Below are positions 1 through 8,570 of a DNA stretch of 38,945 nucleotides, piece by piece. Numbering within the stretch: position 1 is the first letter of the stretch; each line of letters starts with the position of its first letter. The translations under genes and the position numbers were made by a program. Source of the stretch: Chloroflexota bacterium (GTDB lineage: Bacteria; Chloroflexota; Dehalococcoidia; UBA2979); the NCBI GenBank assembly GCA_016875635.1, contig VGPD01000018.1:1-38945 (forward strand), written 5' to 3'. The notes beneath the pieces were generated by a model. The model had not been told where the DNA came from. It did not search any database and worked only from the letters and a program-made list of their open reading frames with translations.

Positions 1-8
1 GCATGCGG

Positions 9-2639
9 TTACCTCCGGTTGCGGGACGGGGCGGTGCCCCGCGCTTCCAGCGCGGTCAGGCGATCCGCCAGGCCGCGGTTCTCCTGCTGCAATTTCTCGA
101 TCTCGTCGCGCAACGCCTTGCTCTCTTTGCCACTCGCGGCTCGTTCCGACAGGCGGCGGGCCGCCACGCGGTTCATGCGCTTGACACGGCCGTCGAGGGC
201 ACGTTCCGCTGCCCCGCTCACCGCGGGCAGGGACTTCGGATCGCCGGCCGTCTCCAGTGCTGTCGTCGCCGCGATCTGCACACGCAGCCAGGGATCGTCC
301 AGCAGCTCCTCCAGTCGATCCCGGACGCGTACCTGCGCCGGTCCTTCGAGGTAGGCGTAGAGCGTGCCGAGCGCCGCGGTGGCGGCGCGCCGGGCATTCT
401 GATGGACGCCCCAGCGAGTGTGGGCAAGCAGCGGCTCCACCGCGCGCGGGTCACGCAGGGTACCAAGCCCGGTCAGCGCGCCTGCCGTGATGACGTCGTT
501 GTGCGCCGGGCGGCCCAGTACGCCCTCCAGCGTCTCGAACGCGGACGGCTGGAGTGTCCGGCCGAGGGCCTGCGCGGCGTTCATCTGCACGTAGTAGGAG
601 CGGTCGCCGGTACCGGCGAGGAGGCGTGTGAGCGCGTGTGCCGTGGGCTCATCCCGGAAGCTGCCGAGCGCCAGCGCCGCGGCACGACGCACACGCGCGA
701 CCGGCTCGCGCGTGGCGGCGACGAGGGCGTCACGCGCGGCACCGTCCTTCATCTTCCCCAGCGCCGTCGCGACCTCAGCCCGGACGAAGTCGACCTCATC
801 CCGGTTGAGGACGGCGGTGCGGAGCGCGGCCACCGCCTCCGGCGAGCCCGCCTTCGCGAGCGCCCGGGCGGCGTCGATGCGACCGATCGCCTCGGGTTCC
901 TTCGTGATGCGGGCAGCGAGTTGCTTCACGCCCGGCGCGAAGTCCAGCGTCTTCAGGACGCGTCCTGCTGGGTCGATGGACACGAACTCGGGTTCGGCGG
1001 GAAGGCGGAAGACGAACGAGTGGGCGGCGTCCGTCACCTGGACCGTGTGCCGATCGAACTTCCCATCCACCATGAACGCGATCTCGATCGGCGTCTGGTA
1101 GATCGAAGTCAGCGTGTCGTCAGGCGTCTGCGTCTGCGTCAGGCCGACGGTGGCCAGACGCTGCTTCGCGTCCCAGGCGTACGACGCCTTGAACTCCGGA
1201 TGGCCGCCCTTCCACACCCATTGCGCGAAGAAGCCGTCCATATTCCTGCCGGTGGCCTCCTCGATCGCGCGCTGGAGGTCGTGGGTCAGCACGTCCTGCT
1301 CGGCGTGCTTGCGCACATAGTGCCGGATCGCCGTCCACCACAGGTCGTCGCCCAGGTTGTAGCGCAGCATGTCGAGGACGACCGACCCGCGTTCATACAG
1401 GTGCCGGTCGAAGACGTCGATCGGCTCGCGGTAGACGTTCTCGACGGTCGGCCGCCGGTACGAGCCGGAGTCTTCCTGCAGGTACAGCTCGGCGTTCTGC
1501 AGGATGTCGTAGCGGAAGGCGTCCCAGCCTCGATGGTGCTCGACGAACAGGGCGTCAAAATAGGTGGCGAACGATTCGTTCAGCCAGCCGTGCGACCACT
1601 CCCGGCAGGTGAGCAGGTCGCCGAACCACTGGTGCGCCAGTTCATGCGCGGTGATCGAATCGCATTGCTCGACGACATCGTCATGCGCCCGCTCATCGTG
1701 GAGGAGCGTGTCGGTCATCGTCGTGGCCGAGGTGTTCTCCATGCCGCCGAAGATGAAGTCGTGGATGGCGACGGTCGCGTACTTCGCCCACGGGTAGGGC
1801 GTCCCGATCTTGTCGGCGAAGAACGTGACCATCTCCGGCGTCCGGCCGAAGGCGCGGCGCAGTGCGGGCCCGCTGCCGGGAGGGCCGTAGTACTGGACCG
1901 GTACGTCTCCGGCCTTCGCGCGGACCTCGTCGAATTCGCCGGCCGCAATCGTGATGAGGTAGGCGGGGTGCGGTCGCTCCTGCAGCCAGTGGTAGGTCTT
2001 CGTCTTGCGGCGACGGTCTTCCGTGACGGAGTCCAGTCGCCCGTTGGAAAGTGCGAACCACGCCGCCGGCACCGTGAGGTGCGCCTCGCTGGTGAACTTC
2101 TCCCCGGGGAAGTCGAGGCAGGGGAAGTAGCATGCGGAGTCTTCCGCCTGGCCCTGCGTCCAGATCTGCTCCGGGCGTTCCGGGTAGCCCTCGTCCGGCT
2201 GGTTGAAGTACAGACCGCGGCGGGGGGTTGCGGAGTACGAAACCACAACGGTGAGCGACTGGCTCGCCCGACGCGCACGTCCGAGGTTCACGCGCAGCGC
2301 CCGATCGGCCGTGCTCCATGCGAGGTCGTTGCCGTCGCTGTCGGTCACGGAAGCGATGTCGAGGTCGACGGCGTCGATGACGGCTTCGCGCAGGCCATCG
2401 TGTCGTGGGCGGATGGTGATCGTGGCGGATCCAGCGACCGACCGACGCTTGAGGTCGAACGCGAGATCGAGCCGCAGGTGCTCGACCCGGTATGTCCGGT
2501 TACGCCCCCAGACGGGCCGATCTCCGGTCAGGCGGAACGGCTCACGCGCCGCCATCGTCGCCGCCCCCCAGCCGGCATCGAGGCCGTGGCAGGCGGACTC
2601 TGTCACAGACTCAAAGTAGCGGGCGTCGAAATCGCTCAT
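9..2639 (-). CDS. M1 family zinc aminopeptidase with C-terminal HEAT repeats
   Basis: An 876-residue metallopeptidase of the M1 (gluzincin) family, which removes N-terminal residues from peptides. The zinc site is HELAH at residues 332-336, with the third ligand Glu355 in NESFA 18 residues later. The substrate-binding GxMEN motif appears as GGMEN at 298-302. Residues 40-240 form the N-terminal beta domain. From about 590 to 830 there are helical HEAT-type repeats (recurring short Ala/Leu helices with D-P/R turns), in place of the usual ERAP1-like C-terminal domain. The last 30 residues (LRDEIEKLQQENR and on) look like a coiled coil. No signal peptide is visible, so it is probably cytoplasmic. 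The start is supported by GGGAGG just upstream. It is the last gene of a minus-strand operon running from 7081. The family call is firm; the natural substrate is unknown. Confidence 0.93.
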   Translation of the reverse strand: MSDFDARYFESVTESACHGLDAGWGAATMAAREPFRLTGDRPVWGRNRTYRVEHLRLDLAFDLKRRSVAGSATITIRPRHDGLREAVIDAVDLDIASVTDSDGNDLAWSTADRALRVNLGRARRASQSLTVVVSYSATPRRGLYFNQPDEGYPERPEQIWTQGQAEDSACYFPCLDFPGEKFTSEAHLTVPAAWFALSNGRLDSVTEDRRRKTKTYHWLQERPHPAYLITIAAGEFDEVRAKAGDVPVQYYGPPGSGPALRRAFGRTPEMVTFFADKIGTPYPWAKYATVAIHDFIFGGMENTSATTMTDTLLHDERAHDDVVEQCDSITAHELAHQWFGDLLTCREWSHGWLNESFATYFDALFVEHHRGWDAFRYDILQNAELYLQEDSGSYRRPTVENVYREPIDVFDRHLYERGSVVLDMLRYNLGDDLWWTAIRHYVRKHAEQDVLTHDLQRAIEEATGRNMDGFFAQWVWKGGHPEFKASYAWDAKQRLATVGLTQTQTPDDTLTSIYQTPIEIAFMVDGKFDRHTVQVTDAAHSFVFRLPAEPEFVSIDPAGRVLKTLDFAPGVKQLAARITKEPEAIGRIDAARALAKAGSPEAVAALRTAVLNRDEVDFVRAEVATALGKMKDGAARDALVAATREPVARVRRAAALALGSFRDEPTAHALTRLLAGTGDRSYYVQMNAAQALGRTLQPSAFETLEGVLGRPAHNDVITAGALTGLGTLRDPRAVEPLLAHTRWGVHQNARRAATAALGTLYAYLEGPAQVRVRDRLEELLDDPWLRVQIAATTALETAGDPKSLPAVSGAAERALDGRVKRMNRVAARRLSERAASGKESKALRDEIEKLQQENRGLADRLTALEARGTAPSRNRR

Positions 2640-2715
2640 GCGGCCTCCCGGGGCGCGGCAAATGGGTTCGGGAGTGCGAGCCTACGCCGAACGCGGGCGC
2701 CTTACGAGGGGTGCC

Positions 2716-3188
2716 TCAGCGGTGGTCGATGGCTTCCAGGACGAGCCGGAGGGCGTCCTCGGCCGCGGCCAGTTTGGTGGTCTCACGGTCGCCGGGGAAG
2801 ACGTGTCGCTCGGTACGCTCCCCTCCCGCGCTCGACACCGCGATCCAGTACAGACCGCCAGGCCGCTCCGGGTTGCTGCTGGGGCCGGCGATGCCGCTCT
2901 CGGCGACGCAGAGGTCCACCTGGAGCGCCTCGCGACCCCCACAGGCCATCGCCACCGTTGCCTCCTCGGAGACGGACCAGCATTCCGCAGCGTGTCCACG
3001 GGCACGTTGAGCAGCGTTGTCTTCGGGCGGCCGTGGTAGGCGGTGATCCCGCCCACGAAGACCTTGGAGGAACCCGGGACGTCGGTCAGCAGATGGCCGA
3101 TCAGCCCGCCCACGGTGGACTCCGCGGTGCCGAGCGTGAGGCCTCGCGCTGTCATCTCTTCCACGACCTCGCGTTCCAGATCGTTCAT
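2716..3188 (-). pseudogene. pncC: PncC/CinA C-terminal domain amidase, frameshifted
   Basis: Nicotinamide-nucleotide amidase (CinA C-terminal family), which deamidates NMN in pyridine-nucleotide recycling. The N-terminal part has TAESTVGGL, the family's catalytic-Ser loop (usually AESCTGG), then LTDVPGSS and [12 protein letters not shown]. After TLRNAG the frame is lost. The rest ([13 protein letters not shown], then [20 protein letters not shown]) continues in another frame to the TGA at 2716. One missing base near 2974-2978 explains it, since adding a base gives the canonical G-x-VSEE. The repaired protein would be about 157 residues, the usual size for a stand-alone domain. The ATG overlaps the TGA of the upstream DinB gene (ATGA), so it is the fifth gene of the operon. 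It could be a real lesion or a sequence error; the unrepaired frame runs on to 2682. Confidence 0.82.
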
Positions 3189-3718
3189 GCCGGGAACCCC
3201 GGTGTCGCACGCAGGGCGGCGAGCTGGTTGATGTGGTCAGTGTCATGGACGCGCTGGAACAGGAACCACGCACGGCAGTTGAGAGGGCCGAAGAACGCGT
3301 GTTCCGCCGTCGCATCGAGGTTTGGCGAGGCCGGGAGACGCCCGGTCAGCGCGGCAAAATCCAGCGAGATGTCGAAGAGCGCCTTTCGAGCCTCGGTGAA
3401 CGAGGGGTTCGGCGAGTCTCCGAGCGTGCCGAGCGGATCCCTGGTCGCTGCTGCGCCTCGGGCAAGGGCATCGACAACCCCCATCACATTGCGCGTGGAC
3501 GCGACCAGATGTCGGGCCAGGTCGGCGGCACCCCATGCATCCTCACCCTCGCCAGACGCGGGGCGGAACGCGGCCTGCGCCTCGCTGAACTCGGCGAACG
3601 CAGCAAGGAGCGCCCCTCGTTGCTCCATGACCTTCGGCCAGAGGGCCGTGAAGTCGTTCTTTTCTGCCTGCGCAAGCAGATAGCCGCGGACGCGTGCACG
3701 GGGATCCTCGTCGGTCAC
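3185..3718 (-). CDS. DinB-like (DinB_2 superfamily) protein
   Basis: A 177-residue four-helix-bundle protein of the DinB/YfiT-like putative metalloenzyme superfamily. Members use three His residues around a metal, and some act in thiol-dependent (mycothiol or bacillithiol) transfer. Visible candidates are the His in [11 protein letters not shown] (near residue 70) and the C-terminal HDTDHINQL helix, which is the typical H-x3-H end of the fold. The start is GTG at 3716-3718, overlapping the TGA of the enoyl-CoA hydratase gene (GTGA); its own TGA overlaps the ATG of pncC. This tight coupling places it in the CoA-transferase operon. It is one of three DinB-like genes in the window. The substrate is unknown. 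Confidence 0.75.
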   Translation of the reverse strand: MTDEDPRARVRGYLLAQAEKNDFTALWPKVMEQRGALLAAFAEFSEAQAAFRPASGEGEDAWGAADLARHLVASTRNVMGVVDALARGAAATRDPLGTLGDSPNPSFTEARKALFDISLDFAALTGRLPASPNLDATAEHAFFGPLNCRAWFLFQRVHDTDHINQLAALRATPGFPA

Positions 3719-4470
3719 GATCCATCTCCAACGATTCGCTGTGTCGCTTTCGAGAACCGGGCGATGTGGTCCGGCCCGCCGCGCAGCAGCTGGTCGGCCT
3801 GCTGCTCGAGCCCGCGTGCGTCGCCGCCGGTGATGGAGGCGTCGATCGTCTGCTTCCCCCAGCGGAGTGCGAGCGGCGAAGCGGCGGCGATGGCGCGCGC
3901 CACCTCGTCCACGGCAGCGGAGAATTCGGCGAGCGGGACGGCGCGGTTGACGAGCCCGATGCGCGCCGCCTCCTCCGCGCCGACGGCGCGGCCGGTGAAG
4001 ATCAGCTCCTTCGCCACGGGCCCTCCGACGATCCTCGGGAGTGCCGCCGCGCCCACGACGAGGCCGTACTCCGACCCCGGGAAGCGGAATCGTGCGCGGT
4101 CAGAGGCGATGCGGATGTCGCACGAGCAGGCGATGAGCGCGCCAGCGCCGTACGCCGGCCCGTCCACCGCGGCGATGATCGGTTTCGGTGTCGCGGCCAC
4201 ACGCTGGGCGGCGCGGGCTGACGGGTCGAAACGCCGGTTCCCCTTCAGGTTCTCGGCGTTCGCCTCTGCCATGTCGGCGCCGGCGCAGAACGAGCCGCCC
4301 GTGCCTTCGATGACGATGACGATGACGGAGCCGTCTTCGTCGAACTCGACCATCGCCTCGGCGATCGCCGCGCCGAGTTCGGTCGTAATGGCGTTCCGCT
4401 TATCAGCACGGTTCAGGCGCAGCCGGCCGATGCCGTCCGCCACGGTGGTCACCACAAGCGGATCAGCCAT
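3715..4470 (-). CDS. Enoyl-CoA hydratase/isomerase family protein
   Basis: A crotonase-fold enzyme of 251 residues from the ATG at 4470, which has GAGGAG about 8 bases upstream. The open frame reaches 4524, but the extra 18 residues are Arg-rich and unlike the family. The first oxyanion-hole region is SFCAGADMAEA; the second is AAVDGPAYGAGALIACSCDIRIAS. The GSEYGLVVGAAALPRIVGG stretch, which normally carries the catalytic Glu or a substitute, shows E in GSEYG but V-V-G where many hydratases have a second acidic residue, so the exact reaction (hydration, isomerisation or another crotonase chemistry) is open. It sits between two CoA-transferase genes and a DinB gene, so it most likely works on the CoA ester made by the transferases. 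It ends in a GTGA overlap with the DinB gene. Confidence 0.85.
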   Translation of the reverse strand: MADPLVVTTVADGIGRLRLNRADKRNAITTELGAAIAEAMVEFDEDGSVIVIVIEGTGGSFCAGADMAEANAENLKGNRRFDPSARAAQRVAATPKPIIAAVDGPAYGAGALIACSCDIRIASDRARFRFPGSEYGLVVGAAALPRIVGGPVAKELIFTGRAVGAEEAARIGLVNRAVPLAEFSAAVDEVARAIAAASPLALRWGKQTIDASITGGDARGLEQQADQLLRGGPDHIARFSKATQRIVGDGS

Positions 4471-4501
4471 GCCATCTCCTCGACTGCGGCGGCCCGGATG
4501 C

Positions 4502-5770
4502 CTAGAGGATCGCGCCCTCAGCACGCATGGATGCGATCTCGGACGCGGTCAGCCCGATGCCGGACAGCACCTCGTCCGTGTCCCTGCCCAGCGGCGGAGA
4601 CGCCCTGGTCGGATCGGGCGGCGTCTTGCTCATCTTCCACGGTGGCGCCTGCATCCAGACGGGGCCAGCCAGTTCGTGTTCGTGGTAGACAGCGTACTGG
4701 TTGGCCACGATCTGCGGATGCTCCAGCAGTTCCTGCACAAAGTTGATCGAGCCACATGGCACGCCCCCCGCCGTCAGGATTTCGTCCCACTCTGCGGTCG
4801 TCTTCGCGCGGAACAGTTCCTCGATGCGCGCAATCAACGCCTGGTCGATGGCGACCTGCGCCGGATCCTGCGGGCTGTAGCCCGGCTCGTCCCGGTTGTG
4901 CTCAAAACCGATCGCCGCGCGCACCTTCGCGCGGAGGGAAGCGGAAAGCGCACCGATGGAGATCGCGCCGTCCTTCGTGAGGAAGCAACGGTAATAGACG
5001 TTGCCGCCGGCAGCCGCACGGAGCATCTGCTCCCGGATCTTGAGGAAGTCCGAGTACGGCATCCCCGTCTCCCGTGCGCGCTGAAGCGCGTTCAGGAATC
5101 CGTCTCGCTGGGCGCCGTCCGCCGCGGGGATCGAGGCGAACGCGCTCAGGTGGATGGTGAGCGCGTTGATGAGGAGGGAGGTCTCCACGGCCTGGCCCTC
5201 GCCGGTCTTTGCGCGGTGGTAGAGCGCGGCCAGCGTGCCGGCGCAGAGCGCGTACCCGGTCGTCGTGTCGGCGACGGCGGGGCCGGTGAGCGGCTGGCCG
5301 TGGTCGTCCACCTTCCCGACCGCGCCGGTCAGGCCGGAGAGTGCCTGCACCACGATGTCATAGCCAGGCCGATCGGCCAGCGGCCCTTCGCGGCCGAAGG
5401 CGGTGTTGTCCACGTAGATCAGGTCGGGCTTGATAGCCGACAGGGTCGGATAGTCAATCTTCAACCGCTTCGCGACGTCCGGGCGGTAGTTGATGACCAC
5501 CACGTCCATGTCCCTCACGAGGCGGTGGATCGCCACCTGCGAGGACGCCTTCGATACGTCGATGGCGAGCGATCGCTTCCCACGGTTGAGGCCCATGTAT
5601 GTCTTGGACTCGAGCGGGATGAACTGGGCGTTGAGGCGCCACGGTTCGCCGCTGGGCGGCTCCACCTTGATCACGTCCGCTCCCAGGTCCGCGAGTAACT
5701 GGCAGCCGAGCGGTCCGGCGATGATCTGTGTGAACTCGAGGATCTTGACGCCAACCAACGGTCCGGCCAT
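4502..5770 (-). CDS. CaiB/BaiF class III CoA-transferase (copy 1)
   Basis: A 422-residue family III CoA-transferase, which moves CoA between carboxylic acids through an enzyme-bound aspartyl anhydride. The N-terminal GVKILEFTQIIAGPLGCQLLADLGADVIKVEPPSGEPWR is diagnostic (shown here split as GVKILEFTQIIAGP and ADLGADVIKVEPP). Asp168 in PAVADTTTG aligns with the catalytic Asp of the family (Asp169 of formyl-CoA transferase). Other family blocks are NYRPDVAKRL, YVDNTAFGREGPLADRPGYD and HRAKTGEGQAVETSLL. The start has an AGGAGGT-type site just upstream. It is a paralogue of the next gene, sharing the same blocks in order, so the pair comes from duplication. The substrate cannot be told from sequence; the hydratase next door suggests catabolism of a carboxylate via CoA esters. 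Confidence 0.92.
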   Translation of the reverse strand: MAGPLVGVKILEFTQIIAGPLGCQLLADLGADVIKVEPPSGEPWRLNAQFIPLESKTYMGLNRGKRSLAIDVSKASSQVAIHRLVRDMDVVVINYRPDVAKRLKIDYPTLSAIKPDLIYVDNTAFGREGPLADRPGYDIVVQALSGLTGAVGKVDDHGQPLTGPAVADTTTGYALCAGTLAALYHRAKTGEGQAVETSLLINALTIHLSAFASIPAADGAQRDGFLNALQRARETGMPYSDFLKIREQMLRAAAGGNVYYRCFLTKDGAISIGALSASLRAKVRAAIGFEHNRDEPGYSPQDPAQVAIDQALIARIEELFRAKTTAEWDEILTAGGVPCGSINFVQELLEHPQIVANQYAVYHEHELAGPVWMQAPPWKMSKTPPDPTRASPPLGRDTDEVLSGIGLTASEIASMRAEGAIL

Positions 5771-5806
5771 GCAACCTCCTGCAGATGGATGCCCTGATCG
5801 TCGGGG

Positions 5807-7081
5807 CTAGGCGATGACGTTCCGTGCGCGCAGGGCGGCGCGCTGCTCGGCGCTGTACCCCAGCCCCGCCACGATCTCGTCCGTGTGCTTGCCGAGGACC
5901 GGCGATGGGCCCTGTGCCGCCAGCGGCGTCTTGCTCATCCGCAGCATCGGCCCGACCTGGGTCTGCGCCCCCGAGAGCTCATGCTCCAGCGAGACCGGGA
6001 TGTCGTTTGCCAGCACCTGGGGGTCGTTCAGAATGTCGTCCACGAAGTTCAGTGGCCCGGACGGCACACCGTTCTGCTCGAGGATCGCCAACCACTCAGC
6101 GGTTGTTTTCCCGCGGAAAATCTCCTCCACCTCGGCTACGCGCCCGCGTGCCAGCTCGGCGTACGCGGGGTCTGACATGTTGTAAGCCGGGTCGGCCATG
6201 CCGAGGAAGTCCGTGCCGACTGCGGTGCGCACCTTCGCCCAGAGCGTGGGCGACAGCGCGCCGACGGCGACCGCGCCGTCGCTGGTGGCGTAACAGCGGT
6301 AGTAGATGTTCCCCACCCGCGCGAGGTTGCCCATCTGGTAGGCGGCGATCAGGTCGGCATAGGACGCGTGCTGCTGCTGCAGGGCGTGGACCCGGTCCAT
6401 CTTGACGTACTTCATCGCGTCCGCGGCGGGCAGGTCCATGGCGGAGGTGCCCTGGAACGCGAGTGCCGTGTTCAGGAGGGTCGTCTCGATCATCTGGCCT
6501 TCGCCGGTGCGTTCCCGATGGAAGAGCGCCGCGCACACGGACCACGCGATGGCCACGCCGGTGCCGTAGTCGGCGATCGCCGTGGAGGTGATCGACATCG
6601 GCGCCCCGCCCGGATCGACCTTCCCCTCGCCGATCATCAGGCCGGAGACAGCCTGCGCGACGATGTCGTAGCCGGGCCTCAGTGCCCACGGGCCGCGGCG
6701 CCCCCAGGCGGTGTTGTCGACGTAGATCAGGTTGGGCCGGATCCGCGACAGCGTCTCGTAGTCGATGCCGAGTTTGGCCGGGACATCAGGCCGGTAGTTG
6801 ATGACCACCACGTCGATCGAGGGGATGAGGCGGTGGACGATCTCCTGCGCGTCCGGCTCCTGCATGGACAGGACCAATGACTTCTTGCCGCGGTTCAGCG
6901 ACTGGAAGGTCTTCGACTCGCCCGGCATGAACTGCGAGAAGAGTCGCCATGGTTCGCCTCCGGGAGGCTCCACTTTGATCACTTCGGCGCCCATGTCGGC
7001 GAGGTTCTGGCAGCCGAAGGGTCCGGCGATGATCTGTGTGAACTCCAGCACTCGGATGCCGTCCAGCGGTCCTGAAGCCAT
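5807..7081 (-). CDS. CaiB/BaiF class III CoA-transferase (copy 2)
   Basis: A 424-residue family III CoA-transferase and close paralogue of the gene at 4502-5770. The frame is open far upstream, but the ATG at 7081 has a GGGAGG site and begins the conserved MASGPLDGIRVLEFTQ, so the upstream extension is not coding. It carries ADMGAEVIKVEPPGGEPWR, NYRPDVPAKLG, YVDNTAWGRRGPWALRPGYD and the catalytic-Asp region STAIADYGTGVAIA. It is the first gene of the minus-strand operon; 36 bases separate it from copy 1. The two copies may form a heteromeric enzyme or use different acyl groups. The promoter should lie in 7082-7201, shared with the divergent aminotransferase. Confidence 0.92.
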   Translation of the reverse strand: MASGPLDGIRVLEFTQIIAGPFGCQNLADMGAEVIKVEPPGGEPWRLFSQFMPGESKTFQSLNRGKKSLVLSMQEPDAQEIVHRLIPSIDVVVINYRPDVPAKLGIDYETLSRIRPNLIYVDNTAWGRRGPWALRPGYDIVAQAVSGLMIGEGKVDPGGAPMSITSTAIADYGTGVAIAWSVCAALFHRERTGEGQMIETTLLNTALAFQGTSAMDLPAADAMKYVKMDRVHALQQQHASYADLIAAYQMGNLARVGNIYYRCYATSDGAVAVGALSPTLWAKVRTAVGTDFLGMADPAYNMSDPAYAELARGRVAEVEEIFRGKTTAEWLAILEQNGVPSGPLNFVDDILNDPQVLANDIPVSLEHELSGAQTQVGPMLRMSKTPLAAQGPSPVLGKHTDEIVAGLGYSAEQRAALRARNVIA

Positions 7082-7115
7082 GGTGCCTCCCGTGCCTGCC
7101 TCAAGCGCGGGGGGA

Positions 7116-7128
7116 ATACTAGCAGTAT
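7116..7128. promoter_or_regulatory. Small dyad in the divergent CoA-transferase/aminotransferase promoter
   Basis: ATACT-agc-AGTAT, a perfect 5-base dyad in the 120-base gap between divergent starts at 7081 and 7202. It is AT-rich in a GC-rich gap, and each arm resembles a -10 element (TAGTAT on minus, CAGTAT on plus). It may be an operator or simply the promoter core. No convincing -35 was found. Confidence 0.3.
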
Positions 7129-7201
7129 GCGAACACGGTGCGACCTGTGGCTGCGGGGTGGCGGGTTTGCCCGCCCCCCGGAGCGCCCGTAGGCTCCTGG
7201 C

Positions 7202-8422
7202 ATGGACACCGCCGGAAGCGACCCGTTCTCCGCAGCCGCCATCGAGGCGCTTCTCGCGCCGGCGGTGCGGCGCCTCCCGCCGCCCACGTCGCTCTCGCCC
7301 CTGCCATACGACCTGAACGCGGGCGTGCCCGACCGCGAAACGCTCCCGTGGCGAGAGCTGCTGGACGCCACCCGGGTAGTGCTGGAAGAGGACGCCGCAG
7401 GCGCGCTGACCTATGGCGGCCAGGCCGGGTACGAGCCACTGCGCGCCTGGGTGGCCGAACGTCAGGCCGCTGAGACGGGGCTCTCCGTCACTCCGGGGCA
7501 CGTCGCGATCACCGCCGGGAGCGCGCAGGGCATCGACAACGTCGCCGCCGCATTCGTCGCGGATGGGGATGTCGTGATCACCGGTGCGCCGACGTACCCC
7601 GGCGCGATCCGGACGTTCCGGGCTCGCGGCGCGCAGGTGATCGACGTCCCTCAGGACGAAGACGGGCTGGTCATGCCGGCGCTTGCGCGTGTGCTGGACA
7701 CGCGCCGGATGACCGGACGCCAGGCGAAGCTGATCTACGTCACGGCGAACTACGACAATCCCAGCGGCAGCACGCTGACCCTGGAACGCCGCCAGCGCCT
7801 CGTCGAACTCGCGCGGGAGCATGGTGTGCTGATCCTGGAAGACGACGCCTACACAGGTATTGACCTCGAGGGCCCGCCGCCGACCTCGCTCTTCGCAGTG
7901 GCGGGCGGACGCGGGATCGTGCGCTGCGGCACGTTCTCGAAGACGGTCGCCACCGGCCTGCGCGTCGGCTTCATTGTCGCGCAGCCGGAAATCACGGCCC
8001 GACTGGTCCTGGCGAGGTTCGACAATGGCGGGCCACCGATCCTCCACCGGTTGCTCAACCACTACCTCCGATCGGGCCGCTACGACCCACACGTCCGGAT
8101 GCTGCAGACGCTCTACCGCGAGCGGCGCGACGTGACCGCCGAGGCCCTGCGTGACCTGTGCGAGCCGTACGTCACCTTCCGTATGCCGCGTGGTGGATTC
8201 TTCCACTGGCTCCAGCTCGCCCCCGGCCTCGATGCCGTCGCGGTGACCCGGGCGGCGGCGGAGCGCGGCGTGGCCGTCACTCCGGGCACCGGATACTTCG
8301 CCAACGGTGGCGGTGAAGACCGCATTCGCCTTGTCTACTCCGCTCTGTCGCCCGCCGACCTCCGCCGTGCGATCGAGGCGTTTGCGGAGGCCCTCGCGGC
8401 GGTCGCGTCCGCCAGCCGGTAG
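7202..8422 (+). CDS. PLP-dependent aminotransferase, class I/II (copy 1)
   Basis: A 406-residue fold-type I aminotransferase of the LysN/2-aminoadipate or MocR-like subgroup. Lys247 in GTFSKTVATGLRVG is the PLP Schiff-base lysine. Asn186 in TANYDNPSGS, and Asp215 and Tyr217 in LEDDAY, are the usual cofactor contacts. LTYGGQAGYEPLR near residue 70 is typical of this subgroup. No GntR-type DNA-binding domain precedes it, so it is an enzyme rather than a MocR regulator. The ATG at 7202 has only a weak ribosome site. It is paralogous to the gene at 8571 and divergent from the CoA-transferase operon. The amino donor and keto acid are not determinable. Confidence 0.88.
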   Translation: MDTAGSDPFSAAAIEALLAPAVRRLPPPTSLSPLPYDLNAGVPDRETLPWRELLDATRVVLEEDAAGALTYGGQAGYEPLRAWVAERQAAETGLSVTPGHVAITAGSAQGIDNVAAAFVADGDVVITGAPTYPGAIRTFRARGAQVIDVPQDEDGLVMPALARVLDTRRMTGRQAKLIYVTANYDNPSGSTLTLERRQRLVELAREHGVLILEDDAYTGIDLEGPPPTSLFAVAGGRGIVRCGTFSKTVATGLRVGFIVAQPEITARLVLARFDNGGPPILHRLLNHYLRSGRYDPHVRMLQTLYRERRDVTAEALRDLCEPYVTFRMPRGGFFHWLQLAPGLDAVAVTRAAAERGVAVTPGTGYFANGGGEDRIRLVYSALSPADLRRAIEAFAEALAAVASASR

Positions 8423-8425
8423 AGC

Positions 8426-8449
8426 CGGCCGAGGGCTCAGATTCGGCCG
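8426..8449 (+). terminator. Possible intrinsic terminator after aminotransferase copy 1
   Basis: Inverted repeat CGGCCGA (8426-8432) and TCGGCCG (8443-8449) with a 10-base loop, starting 4 bases after the stop codon and followed by TTATTG. The stem is strong but the U-tract is short, so termination is plausible and not certain. Confidence 0.4.
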
Positions 8450-8452
8450 TTA

Positions 8453-8481
8453 TTGCAACGGTGTTTCACGCGACATAGGAT
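8453..8481 (+). promoter_or_regulatory. Sigma70-like promoter for aminotransferase copy 2
   Basis: TTGCAA (8453-8458), a 17-base spacer, then TAGGAT (8476-8481). It lies directly behind the hairpin at 8426-8449 and about 90 bases before the start at 8571, so the second aminotransferase can be transcribed on its own. Confidence 0.5.
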
Positions 8482-8570
8482 GCGGATGCAGCGGGTCGGG
8501 AAACGGTTTCGCAGCGGATGCCCCAGCGTCTGTGCCGCCGCACACCCGCCGAGCAGGAATGGGCCGCGCT

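Noticed and set aside
3-5698. Very long open frames on the plus strand opposite the CoA-transferase operon (for example 3-3683 and 3233-5698)
   Set aside because: They are Arg/Pro/Gly-rich, show no family motifs and mirror well-supported genes on the other strand. High GC content makes such antisense frames stay open.
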